From: Mumia sp. Pv4-285 | GTDB lineage: Bacteria > Actinomycetota > Actinomycetes > Propionibacteriales > Nocardioidaceae | Direction of reading: 5' to 3' | Assembly: GCF_041320275.1 (NCBI RefSeq) | Contig: NZ_CP162023.1 | Span: 4,526,001-4,590,000, forward strand | DNA length: 64,000 bases | Shown: one piece after another, positions 26,352-33,377 of the stretch | Layout: each line of letters starts with the position of its first letter | Position numbering within the stretch: the stretch's first letter is position 1 | Program-made: the position numbers and the translations under genes | Notes under the pieces: generated by a model | Database searches by the model: none | Told to the model about the DNA's origin: nothing | The model's input: only the letters and a program-made list of their open reading frames with translations

Positions 26352-27443
26352 ATGGCCGCTGACCTTCCCGTCGGAACGCTCGTCGACTCCCCCGACGGCG
26401 CCCCCGCGCACCTCGATGCGCGGCGGTTCAACCGTCACACGTTCTGGTGCGGGCAGAGCGGCTCCGGCAAGACGTACGCGTTGGGCGTGGTGCTCGAGCA
26501 GCTCCTCCTCGGCACCCAGCTGCCGATCCTGGTGCTGGATCCGAACGGCGACTTCGTCCGGCTGGGCGATACCCGCGACGACGCGCACCCCGAGCCCGCC
26601 GCGCGGCTCGCGGAGCTGGACGTGCGAGTCCTCCGCCCGGGCGTGACCGGGCCCGACAGGCTGTGCGTGCGCTACCTCGACCTCGACGTGCGTTCGAAGG
26701 CCGCCGTCCTGCGCCTCGACCCGTTGCACGACGCGGAGGAGTACAACCTCCTCCTGCACCTGGAGGAGGAGGTCGAGGCGGGAGAGATCGCGGCCACCGA
26801 GTTCGTCGACCTGCTCCGCGACTCCGACGACCCCGGCCGTCGACGCCTCCTCCACCGCCTCGAGAACCTCGGCGTCCTCCGGTGGGAGGTCTTCGCGTGG
26901 GGCGGGCCCTCGTCGGAGCACGTCGTGGCCGAGCGACCGCGTGCGACGGTGATGGACCTCGGAGGGTTCCGCGAGGCCGACGAGCTCAAGGTCGCCGCCC
27001 TGGCCACCCTCGACCACCTCTGGGCCACCCGGGAGGAGCGGAGGCCCGTGCTGATCGTCATCGACGAGGCCCACAACCTCTGCTCGGCGGACCCGATCAC
27101 GGCCCTCGACCAGGTGCTGACCGAACGCATCGTGCAGATCGCTGCGGAGGGCCGGAAGTTCGGGCTCTGGCTGCTGCTCTCGACGCAACGGCCCTCGAAG
27201 ATCCACCCCAACGCACTCTCCCAGTGCGACAACCTCGGCCTGATGCGGATGAGCTCGCCGCGCGACCTCGCGGAGCTCGGCCAGTACTTCGGCTACGCAC
27301 CGCCCGACCTGCTGGCACGCACGGGCACCTTCGCGCAGGGGCAGGCGCTGTTCGCCGGCGGTTTTGCTCCGACGCCCGGGATCGTCCAGGTCGCCGCACG
27401 CCTCACCCACGAGGGCGGGTCGGACGTGGGCGTGCCGCTGTGA
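26352..27443 (+). CDS. HerA-like / DUF87 ATP-binding protein
   Basis: 363-aa P-loop ATPase of the HerA/FtsK-like superfamily: Walker A GQSGSGKTY at residues 34-42, LVLDPNGDFVRLGDT, Walker B VLIVIDEAHNLC, and a sensor segment LWLLLSTQRPSKIHPNALSQ. A related helicase-like motor moves DNA ends together with the NurA nuclease, but no nurA gene is adjacent here. TAGGGT (26340-26345) is six bases before the ATG. Stand-alone, facing the M15 lipoprotein gene. Cellular substrate unknown. Confidence 0.87.
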   Translation: MAADLPVGTLVDSPDGAPAHLDARRFNRHTFWCGQSGSGKTYALGVVLEQLLLGTQLPILVLDPNGDFVRLGDTRDDAHPEPAARLAELDVRVLRPGVTGPDRLCVRYLDLDVRSKAAVLRLDPLHDAEEYNLLLHLEEEVEAGEIAATEFVDLLRDSDDPGRRRLLHRLENLGVLRWEVFAWGGPSSEHVVAERPRATVMDLGGFREADELKVAALATLDHLWATREERRPVLIVIDEAHNLCSADPITALDQVLTERIVQIAAEGRKFGLWLLLSTQRPSKIHPNALSQCDNLGLMRMSSPRDLAELGQYFGYAPPDLLARTGTFAQGQALFAGGFAPTPGIVQVAARLTHEGGSDVGVPL

Positions 27444-27455
27444 CCGAGGCGCCGG

Positions 27456-28367
27456 TCAGCGTCCGTTGCGACTGAAGTGCTGGTAGTCCTTGAGGTTCTG
27501 CCAGGTCCCGCCCCAACCCCATCCGATGGCGGCGAACGCCCTGGTCGCAGGGCCGTCGTCGGTGATCATGCCGGGTCGGACGTCGTCGCGGTCGAGGTAG
27601 GCGGACGCGAGCTCGGGCAGGACGACGTCGCCCTTCACGTACGGGTTCTGGAACGGGTTGAGATCCACGGCGAGGCCGTACGCGTGCTGCGAGAACGTCG
27701 TCGTCCCACGCGTCGGACGACAGTTGAACGCACCCGTGTTGTTTCCGTCGCCGGTCGGCGGGGCCGTCTGCTCGGCCGCACGGGTGATGCGCATCTCCTC
27801 GATCGGGAACCGCGCGGCGTACAGCTCCCGGAAGACGCGTACGACGTCACGCGCCACGGCGCGGTTGACCAGCAGCTCGCCGGTGTGGCGTGCGTCGTCG
27901 AAGCCCCAGAACGTGAGCCGTATCCAGGCGAGGTCGTCGCGGCCGACCGGGCAGCCGGGGCGCCACGTCGATCGGGCGAGGACCTCGGCAGGCGCCGGGT
28001 CCGCGACGCGGCTCGCGAAGCCGTCGCCGGGGAGCGCCGGCAGCTGGTCGGGAAGAGTGAACCGGCGGTTGCGAAGAGCGCGCGGCGTCGGACGGATCTC
28101 GCCGAAGCCGTCCTCCGTACGAGGCAGCACCCGCGTGCCCAGCCACGCCGGCGGAACCGTGCCACGGGCGGGCGCGGCGGTCGGCGTCGCGCTCGCTGTC
28201 GGGGCTGCCGGGGTGGTCGGAGCAGTCGTCGCCGCCGACGACGAGGTGGCGGCGGACGTGGGACGTGCCGTCGAGTCGGCGTCCGGCTCCTCGCCGGCGC
28301 AGCCTGCGAGCAGGACGACCAGCCCGAGTCCGAGGGCCGGGAGCGAGGTCCGTACGCGGTGCCGCAC
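27456..28367 (-). CDS. M15-family D-Ala-D-Ala carboxypeptidase-like lipoprotein
   Basis: 303 aa. A lipoprotein signal with lipobox LLAGC (Cys about residue 23) is followed by a Ser/Thr/Ala/Pro linker and an M15/VanY-type domain. Visible zinc-site motifs are SQHAYGLAVDLNP (H-x6-D) and YQHFSRNGR near the end. M15 enzymes hydrolyse peptidoglycan stem peptides or act as endopeptidases; this one would sit on the outer face of the membrane. GTG start preceded by TAGACT and six bases on the minus strand. Confidence 0.88.
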   Translation of the reverse strand: MRHRVRTSLPALGLGLVVLLAGCAGEEPDADSTARPTSAATSSSAATTAPTTPAAPTASATPTAAPARGTVPPAWLGTRVLPRTEDGFGEIRPTPRALRNRRFTLPDQLPALPGDGFASRVADPAPAEVLARSTWRPGCPVGRDDLAWIRLTFWGFDDARHTGELLVNRAVARDVVRVFRELYAARFPIEEMRITRAAEQTAPPTGDGNNTGAFNCRPTRGTTTFSQHAYGLAVDLNPFQNPYVKGDVVLPELASAYLDRDDVRPGMITDDGPATRAFAAIGWGWGGTWQNLKDYQHFSRNGR

Positions 28368-28491
28368 CCTTCGAGTCTAGGAGCGTGCCACCGCCGGACC
28401 ACGACCGTCCCGAATTCTTTCGCGACGTCCTGTCGATTCTCCCCGTCGCCGATTGTCCGACAGGTGACGGACCGCTTCAGAGGAGGACTCG

Positions 28492-28614
28492 ATGGACAAC
28501 TTGATGCTGGCATGGATCGTGCTCGACGCCAGGGCCGAGCGCACCGCGCGTGACGAACGCGCCGTGGAGGAGAAGGATGCGTGGTGGACCGGACGATCCG
28601 AGGAGATGCTGTGA
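28492..28614 (+). CDS. Small protein, 40 aa, coupled to YCII gene
   Basis: ATG at 28492 preceded by AGAGGAGGACTCG, an excellent ribosome binding site, opens a 40-codon frame ending with the TGA at 28612-28614, which overlaps the GTG start of the YCII gene. The product begins MDNLMLAWIVLD and ends WWTGRSEEML: a hydrophobic N-terminus and charged remainder. No family recognised. It may be a real small protein or a translational feeder for the downstream genes. Confidence 0.6.
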   Translation: MDNLMLAWIVLDARAERTARDERAVEEKDAWWTGRSEEML

Positions 28615-28952
28615 AGTTCTTGATGCTGGTGCGCGACGATCCCGACCTCACGTTCCCCGAGGAAGGCTCCGGGGAGGTACGGGCGTGGACGGACACGATG
28701 GACGCGAACGGCTCGCGCCTGATCGGTGACCGGCTCGCCCCGCCTCCTGAGTCGGTCGTCGTCCGCGTCCGTGAGGGCGCGGTCGTGCGCAGCGACGGCC
28801 CGTACGCGGAGACGCGCGAGCACGTCGGCGGGTTCGACGTCCTGGAGGCCCCCGACCTCGAGGCCGCCGTCGCGATCGCCGCGGCGCATCCCATCGCCGC
28901 GTACGGATCGCTCGAGATCCGCCCGTTCTGGCCGTTGTTCGACGGGAGCTGA
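28611..28952 (+). CDS. YCII/DGPF-domain protein
   Basis: 113-aa YciI-like protein starting at GTG (VKFLMLVRDDPDL). It contains the DGPF-type motif as RSDGPYAETREHVGGFDVLE and ends with LEAAVAIAAAHPIAAYGSLE / IRPFWPLFDG. In actinobacteria these small proteins are almost always paired with an ECF42-type sigma factor, as here. The start overlaps the 40-aa gene and the stop overlaps the probable CTG start of the sigma factor, so the three genes form one coupled unit. Function of the pair unknown. Confidence 0.9.
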   Translation: MKFLMLVRDDPDLTFPEEGSGEVRAWTDTMDANGSRLIGDRLAPPPESVVVRVREGAVVRSDGPYAETREHVGGFDVLEAPDLEAAVAIAAAHPIAAYGSLEIRPFWPLFDGS

Positions 28953-30220
28953 CGACGCTGCCGCCACCCGCCGGGCGGGCTGCCGTCGACGACGCGGTCC
29001 GCGCTGCCTTCCGCGCTCACTGGGGAGAGGTCGTCGCGTCGCTCGTGCGGCTGACGTCCGACCTCTCCCTCGCCGAGGACTGCGCGCAGGAGGCGTACGC
29101 GCGCGCCGCCGCCCGGTGGGCACGCGACGGCGTTCCCGAGAACCCTCGTGCGTGGTTGGTGACGGTCGCGCGCAACGACGCGCGCAACCGCGTCAAGCGC
29201 GCCGTCAACGAGCGGTCGAAGCTCGCGCTGATCTCGGCCGGAGAGCGGGGTGAGGGCAGTGGGACGGAGCAGCGGATGATCGACGATGATCTCCTTCGCC
29301 TGACCCTGACGTGCTGCCACCCCGCGCTGCCTGCCGAGAGCCAGGTCGCGCTCACCCTCCGCACGGTGGTGGGGATGACCACCGACGAGATCGCGCGGGC
29401 GTTCCTGATCCCGCGCGCGACCGCGGCGCAGCGTCTCGTCCGCGGCAAGAGCCGACTCCGTCAGGTCGGGCCGGCCGCGTTCGCCGTCCCTGTCGACGAC
29501 CTGCTCGCCGAGCGGGTCGATGCCGTGCTGGCGGTGATCTACCTGCTCTTCAACGAGGGGTACGCCGCGACGAGCGGCCCCGTCCTGGTGCGGGGCGACC
29601 TCTGCGACGAGGCGCTCTACCTCGGACGGACCGCGGCGCGCCTGCTCCCGGACGAGTCGGAGGCGGTCGGCCTGGTGGCGCTGATGGAGCTCACCCACGC
29701 ACGGCGCACGGCACGGGTCGACGACGGCGGCGAGCTGCTCACGCTCGAGGAGCAGGACCGGTCCGTGTGGGACCACGGCCTCGCCGGCCGGGCCGTGGCC
29801 CGCCTCGACGCCGTCGCACCGGACGCGGCTTACGGGCCGTACCGGATCCAGGCCGAGATCGCCGCCTGCCACGCGAGCGCGACGACCCCCGAGGCGACGG
29901 ACTGGCGTCGGATCCTCGGCTGGTACGACGCTCTCACTCGCGCTCAGCCGACCGCGGTGGTGGCGCTGAACCGGGCCGTCGCGCTCGCCATGGCGGACGG
30001 CGTCGAAGCCGGTCTGGCGGAGGTCGACGCGCTCGACCGTGCCGGGGACCTGGCCCGCCAGCACCTGCTCCCGGCCACCCGCGCGGACCTGCTCGTCCGG
30101 CTCGGCAGACCGGCCGACGCTGTGGCGGCTTACGACGCCGCGCTCGCCCTGGTCGACAACGACGTGGAGCGTCGCTTCCTCGAGCGGCGCCGGAAAGCTG
30201 CCGAGAACGCTCCGCACTGA
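28949..30220 (+). CDS. ECF42-type RNA polymerase sigma factor with C-terminal DUF6596/TPR-like domain
   Basis: About 423 aa if translation starts at CTG 28949, which overlaps the YCII stop as CTGA. Region 2 begins with DDAVRAAFRAHWGEVVASLV and RLTSDLSLAEDCAQEAYARA; region 4 includes ALTLRTVVGMTTDEIARAFL. The remaining 220 residues (LLFNEGYAATSGPVLVRGDL, ALNRAVALAMADGVEAGLAE) are the helical domain typical of the ECF42 group. The first ATG/GTG/TTG in frame is GTG 29045, which would delete the start of region 2, so a non-canonical CTG start is more likely. Paired with the YCII gene; regulon unknown. Confidence 0.9.
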   Translation: MTTLPPPAGRAAVDDAVRAAFRAHWGEVVASLVRLTSDLSLAEDCAQEAYARAAARWARDGVPENPRAWLVTVARNDARNRVKRAVNERSKLALISAGERGEGSGTEQRMIDDDLLRLTLTCCHPALPAESQVALTLRTVVGMTTDEIARAFLIPRATAAQRLVRGKSRLRQVGPAAFAVPVDDLLAERVDAVLAVIYLLFNEGYAATSGPVLVRGDLCDEALYLGRTAARLLPDESEAVGLVALMELTHARRTARVDDGGELLTLEEQDRSVWDHGLAGRAVARLDAVAPDAAYGPYRIQAEIAACHASATTPEATDWRRILGWYDALTRAQPTAVVALNRAVALAMADGVEAGLAEVDALDRAGDLARQHLLPATRADLLVRLGRPADAVAAYDAALALVDNDVERRFLERRRKAAENAPH

Positions 30221-30253
30221 CGAACGTCGCCTGCGGGTCTCCGCCGGCGGCAG

Positions 30254-30296
30254 TTGCACAAGAGATCTTGCACAAGATGTGTTGTGCAAGTAGCGT
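30254..30296 (+). promoter_or_regulatory. ArsR operator/promoter with three half-sites at 14-nt spacing
   Basis: TTGCACAAG occurs at 30254-30262 and 30268-30276 (as TTGCACAAG), and its inverse TTGTGCAAG at 30282-30290; the starts are exactly 14 bp apart. The last two form a 9-bp inverted repeat, CTTGCACAA / TTGTGCAAG, with a 6-bp spacer. TTGCAC (30268-30273) also serves as the -35, 17 bp before -10 TAGCGT (30291-30296), which is seven bases before the ArsR ATG. Binding would block RNA polymerase: autorepression. Confidence 0.75.
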
Positions 30297-30303
30297 GGGC
30301 ATC

Positions 30304-30903
30304 ATGAGCGACGACCGCGAGCACCTCTCCGACGACGCCGGCTACCGCCGTACGATCACCGATGCCAAGGCCTTGTCCGCCCTCGCCAACCCTTTCCGCG
30401 CCCGGATGCTCGACGCGCTCACCGTGGACGGGCCGTCGACGGCGTCCGCGCTCGCCCAACGCACCGGGCAGGCCGTCGGCAGCGCGAGCCACCACCTCAA
30501 GGTTCTTCACGAAGCCGGTCTCGTCGAAGAGGCACCGGAGCTCGCCAGGGATCGTCGCGAGCGCTGGTGGCGCAAGGTGTCGTCCTCGATCCGCTGGTCG
30601 CGTGCCGAGTTCGCGACCGACTCCGCGGCCGTCGACGCGGCAAAGGCAGCAGAGTCCATGGAGCTGAACCGACAGTACGACGCCGCTCGCGACTGGCTCG
30701 GCAACTCCGAGACCGCCGGTGACTGGGACGACGCCGCCTTCGCCGCCCAGACCTGGCTTCACGTGTCCCCCGCCGAGATGCGCGAGCTGAGTGAGGAGAT
30801 CGTCGAGCTCCTCACCCGATGGCACCGACGGGAGGTCCCTGACGACGGGGTGGATCGCGAGACCGTGCTCGTCTTCGCCCGAGGGTTCCCGCACCAGCCC
30901 TGA
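30304..30903 (+). CDS. ArsR-family (HTH_20) transcriptional regulator
   Basis: 199-aa regulator: winged HTH (ALSALANPFRARMLDALTVD / GPSTASALAQRTGQAVGSAS / HHLKVLHEAGLVEEAPEL) followed by a helical C-terminal extension of about 100 residues. It lacks ArsR-type metal-binding cysteines, so it is likely a drug- or metabolite-responsive member. The leaderless ATG 30304 follows the operator at 30254-30296. The next gene is an MFS exporter, which it probably represses. Confidence 0.92.
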   Translation: MSDDREHLSDDAGYRRTITDAKALSALANPFRARMLDALTVDGPSTASALAQRTGQAVGSASHHLKVLHEAGLVEEAPELARDRRERWWRKVSSSIRWSRAEFATDSAAVDAAKAAESMELNRQYDAARDWLGNSETAGDWDDAAFAAQTWLHVSPAEMRELSEEIVELLTRWHRREVPDDGVDRETVLVFARGFPHQP

Positions 30904-30927
30904 CCGCCGGAACCACCGCCGACCGCA

Positions 30928-30944
30928 CACCTCCTCGGGAGGTG
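30928..30944 (+). other. 7-bp hairpin between arsR and MFS genes
   Basis: CACCTCC-TCG-GGAGGTG lies 30 bp before the MFS start. No U-run follows, so it may be a partial attenuator or mRNA-processing/stability element within the operon. Confidence 0.35.
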
Positions 30945-30974
30945 ATGCCGTCCTGCCCTGGAGGAGGAGGATCC

Positions 30975-32288
30975 ATGACCCGCACGAATGCGGAGCCCAC
31001 CGGCTCCGGCTTCGGCCACCTCTGGCTCGGCGAGGGCGCCAGCCTCCTCGGCAACGCGACCAGCGCGTTCCTGATCCCGGTCCTCGCGGTCGTCCATCTC
31101 GACGCGGGACCGCTCTGGATGGGCCTCCTCACGGCAGCGGCCTGGCTACCCTGGGTCGTCGTCGGCCTCCCCGCCGGCGCGCTCGTCGATCGCCATGCAC
31201 CGAAGACAGTGATCGTCACCGCCAACCTCCTCGCGGGCGCGGCGCTGCTCACCGTGCCAGTCGCCGGATGGACCGGACGGCTCACGCTCGGACAGCTGCT
31301 CGTGGTCGCGCTGACGACAGGGACCGCCGCCGTGTTCTCGCGCACCGCCGGCATCAAGATCGTGCCTGCGGTGGTCGGCCCGGGCGGTCTCGAGCAGGCG
31401 AATGCGCGGCTGCTCGGCACGGAGTCGCTGACCCACGTCGCCGGTCCCGGGATCGGTGCGTTGCTGATCACCACGGTCTCGGCGGCCACCGGGCTGCTGC
31501 TGGACGTCGTCGGCTTCGTGGTCTCCGCGATCTGCATGCGCCGGGTGCACCCGCGCCGGCGGGCCGACGTCGGGATCACCCCGGAGAGGCTGCGTACGCA
31601 GGTCGCGGAGGGCATTCGTATCGTGCGGCACGACCGCTACCTCGGGCCCTTCGTCCTGATCGGTGGCGTCTCCAACTTCGGACTGACAGGTACGTCGGCG
31701 CTGATCGTCGTCTACCTCGTCGACACGCTCGGCATCGATCCCTCGTACGCCGGCCTCGTGATGATGCTCGGGAGCATGGGAGGAGTCGCCGGTGCGCTCG
31801 TCGCGACGCCTCTCGCTCGGCGGTGGGGAACCGGTCGGGCCTCGACCGGGCTGCTGGTCGCGAGTGCTCCGTGCGCGCTGCTGGTCGCTCTCGCCGAGAC
31901 GAGCCGTCAGGTCGGGATCACCGTGGCCGGGCTCGTCCTGCTCGGTGCGACGGTGGTCGCGGGCAACGTGGTTCGAGGGTCGTGGCGACAGCGCTACGTC
32001 CCGGAACGCCTCATGGGCAGGGTCGTCACGACCAGCCAGGTCGTCAACTACGGCGCGATGCCGTTGGCGGGCGTCACCGCCGGCCTGCTCGCGCACGGCC
32101 TCGGGACCCGCCCCACGATGCTCGTCATGGCGGGCGTGCACCTGCTCGCCTCCCTCGCTGTGCTGCTCACACCGATCGGCCGCCTCGCGGAGCTGCCTGC
32201 GTGGGAGGACCCCCTCCCTTCGTCGCAGCGTCGTAGCCCATCGGACGATGCCGCGACACCGTCCGTCCCCGTACGGTCGACTTCGTGA
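30975..32288 (+). CDS. MFS transporter (drug exporter-like)
   Basis: 437-aa major facilitator with about 12 hydrophobic segments; the first half has LIPVLAVVHLDAGPLWMGLL and the loop motif AGALVDRHAPKTV between helices 2 and 3. It resembles the MFS_3/enterobactin-exporter-like group often paired with ArsR regulators. The start is preceded by GGAGGAGGAGGATCC. Probably exports a toxic compound induced through the upstream regulator; substrate unknown. The C-terminus is a 25-residue Ser/Pro-rich tail. Its stop overlaps the GTG of the YqeB-like gene. Confidence 0.9.
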   Translation: MTRTNAEPTGSGFGHLWLGEGASLLGNATSAFLIPVLAVVHLDAGPLWMGLLTAAAWLPWVVVGLPAGALVDRHAPKTVIVTANLLAGAALLTVPVAGWTGRLTLGQLLVVALTTGTAAVFSRTAGIKIVPAVVGPGGLEQANARLLGTESLTHVAGPGIGALLITTVSAATGLLLDVVGFVVSAICMRRVHPRRRADVGITPERLRTQVAEGIRIVRHDRYLGPFVLIGGVSNFGLTGTSALIVVYLVDTLGIDPSYAGLVMMLGSMGGVAGALVATPLARRWGTGRASTGLLVASAPCALLVALAETSRQVGITVAGLVLLGATVVAGNVVRGSWRQRYVPERLMGRVVTTSQVVNYGAMPLAGVTAGLLAHGLGTRPTMLVMAGVHLLASLAVLLTPIGRLAELPAWEDPLPSSQRRSPSDDAATPSVPVRSTS

Positions 32289-32767
32289 CCGACGCACCCT
32301 CGACCACGACGCTCGGCTTCACGCGCGCCGACAAGATCGGGACCAGCATCATCTTCGGTGGCGCCGGGCTCCTCGTCTTCCTCCTCGCGCCGCTGCTGGC
32401 AGCGTGGCTCTCCGACGTGCCGGTCGTACCGTTCAAGGGGCCGCTCGAGTGGGTCGGCTCGTTCGACCAGCCGTGGGCATGGGTGGCGCGTCCGCTCGTG
32501 GGCCTGCTGGTCGGTCTCGCCGTCGCGCTCGTCGTCATCGTCGACGCGTACCGGCTCGACGTGGGCGACGCCGCGATCGTGGTGCACCACGGTGACGACC
32601 GCAGGCGGATCGAGCGTACGCAGGTGGTCGCGGTCTACCGGGACGGCAAGAAGGTGGTCATCGACGGGCGCGAGGGCCGGCGCCTCTTCGACCACGACGT
32701 CGAGGCGAGCAAGGACTCCGTCGCCGCGGCGTTCCGACGCCACGGCTATCCGTGGGAGGGCGTCTAG
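32285..32767 (+). CDS. YqeB-like membrane protein
   Basis: 160 aa with two hydrophobic helices (SIIFGGAGLLVFLLAPLLAA and PLVGLLVGLAVALVVIVDAY) and a soluble C-terminal region (IERTQVVAVYRDGKKVVIDG, LFDHDVEASKDSVAAAFRRH) as in YqeB-type proteins of unknown function. The GTG start overlaps the MFS stop, but TACGGT (32272-32277) seven bases upstream suggests it can also be made from its own leaderless transcript. Tail-to-tail overlap of 4 bp with the DoxX-like gene. Confidence 0.75.
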   Translation: MTDAPSTTTLGFTRADKIGTSIIFGGAGLLVFLLAPLLAAWLSDVPVVPFKGPLEWVGSFDQPWAWVARPLVGLLVGLAVALVVIVDAYRLDVGDAAIVVHHGDDRRRIERTQVVAVYRDGKKVVIDGREGRRLFDHDVEASKDSVAAAFRRHGYPWEGV

Positions 32768-33204
32768 GCCTTGTTGTCCGTACGGCGCCGGTCGCGCCAC
32801 GCGCCGGTCGCCCACAGCGCCCAGAGCACGAGCAGCGGCTGGAACAGGAGCCGGATCGCACGAGCCCGGTCGTCGTTGAGGCCGAACGCGTCGGTGTGCG
32901 TGACGTACTGCGAGATGTTGCCGGGGAAGATCGCGACGAAGAAGGCAGCCGTCAGCCAACCGACCGCGACGCGCCTGCCCGGGAGACCGATCAAGGCACC
33001 GCCGAGGCCGACCTCCACGAAGCCCGACGCGACGACGACCGTGTCACCGTCGAGCGGCACCCAGTCCGGCACCTGCGCGAGGAACTCCTGCCGGGCCCAC
33101 GTGAGGTGGCTGATACCGGCCGTCATCAGGAACGCGCCGAGAGCGAGGCGGCCGATCGTGCGCGGGGCCGACAGGGATGTCGGCTCGGTGGTCTTGCGTG
33201 ACAT
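32764..33204 (-). CDS. DoxX-family membrane protein
   Basis: 146-aa four-helix membrane protein: IGRLALGAFLMTAGISHLTW, VVVASGFVEVGLGGALIGLP, VAVGWLTAAFFVAIFPGNIS and IRLLFQPLLVLWALWATGAW match the DoxX/SURF4-like fold. Related proteins are associated with quinone or thiol redox systems, but function is not established here. ATG 33204 (MSRKTTEP) is the start closest to the first helix. Confidence 0.85.
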   Translation of the reverse strand: MSRKTTEPTSLSAPRTIGRLALGAFLMTAGISHLTWARQEFLAQVPDWVPLDGDTVVVASGFVEVGLGGALIGLPGRRVAVGWLTAAFFVAIFPGNISQYVTHTDAFGLNDDRARAIRLLFQPLLVLWALWATGAWRDRRRTDNKA

Positions 33205-33377
33205 GGGACCTCGCTCGTGGAGTGAAGGTGCGACCACCCTAGGTTCTCGCACGGAGTGCGTCAGATGGTGGCGATCGAGCACGCCGCGGCGCACCGGCCA
33301 CTAGTCTTCTCGTCATCAGCGAGACACCTGCGCGGCTCGTCGGCCGCGACGACGAGATCCGCACGCTCCGCGCCCTG

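Noticed and set aside
26352-28367. Defence island around the HerA-like ATPase
   Set aside because: Neighbours are envelope proteins; no nuclease, methyltransferase or toxin partner is present.
29045-30220. Sigma factor starting at GTG 29045
   Set aside because: Would remove about 32 residues of conserved region 2 that are present in frame upstream.
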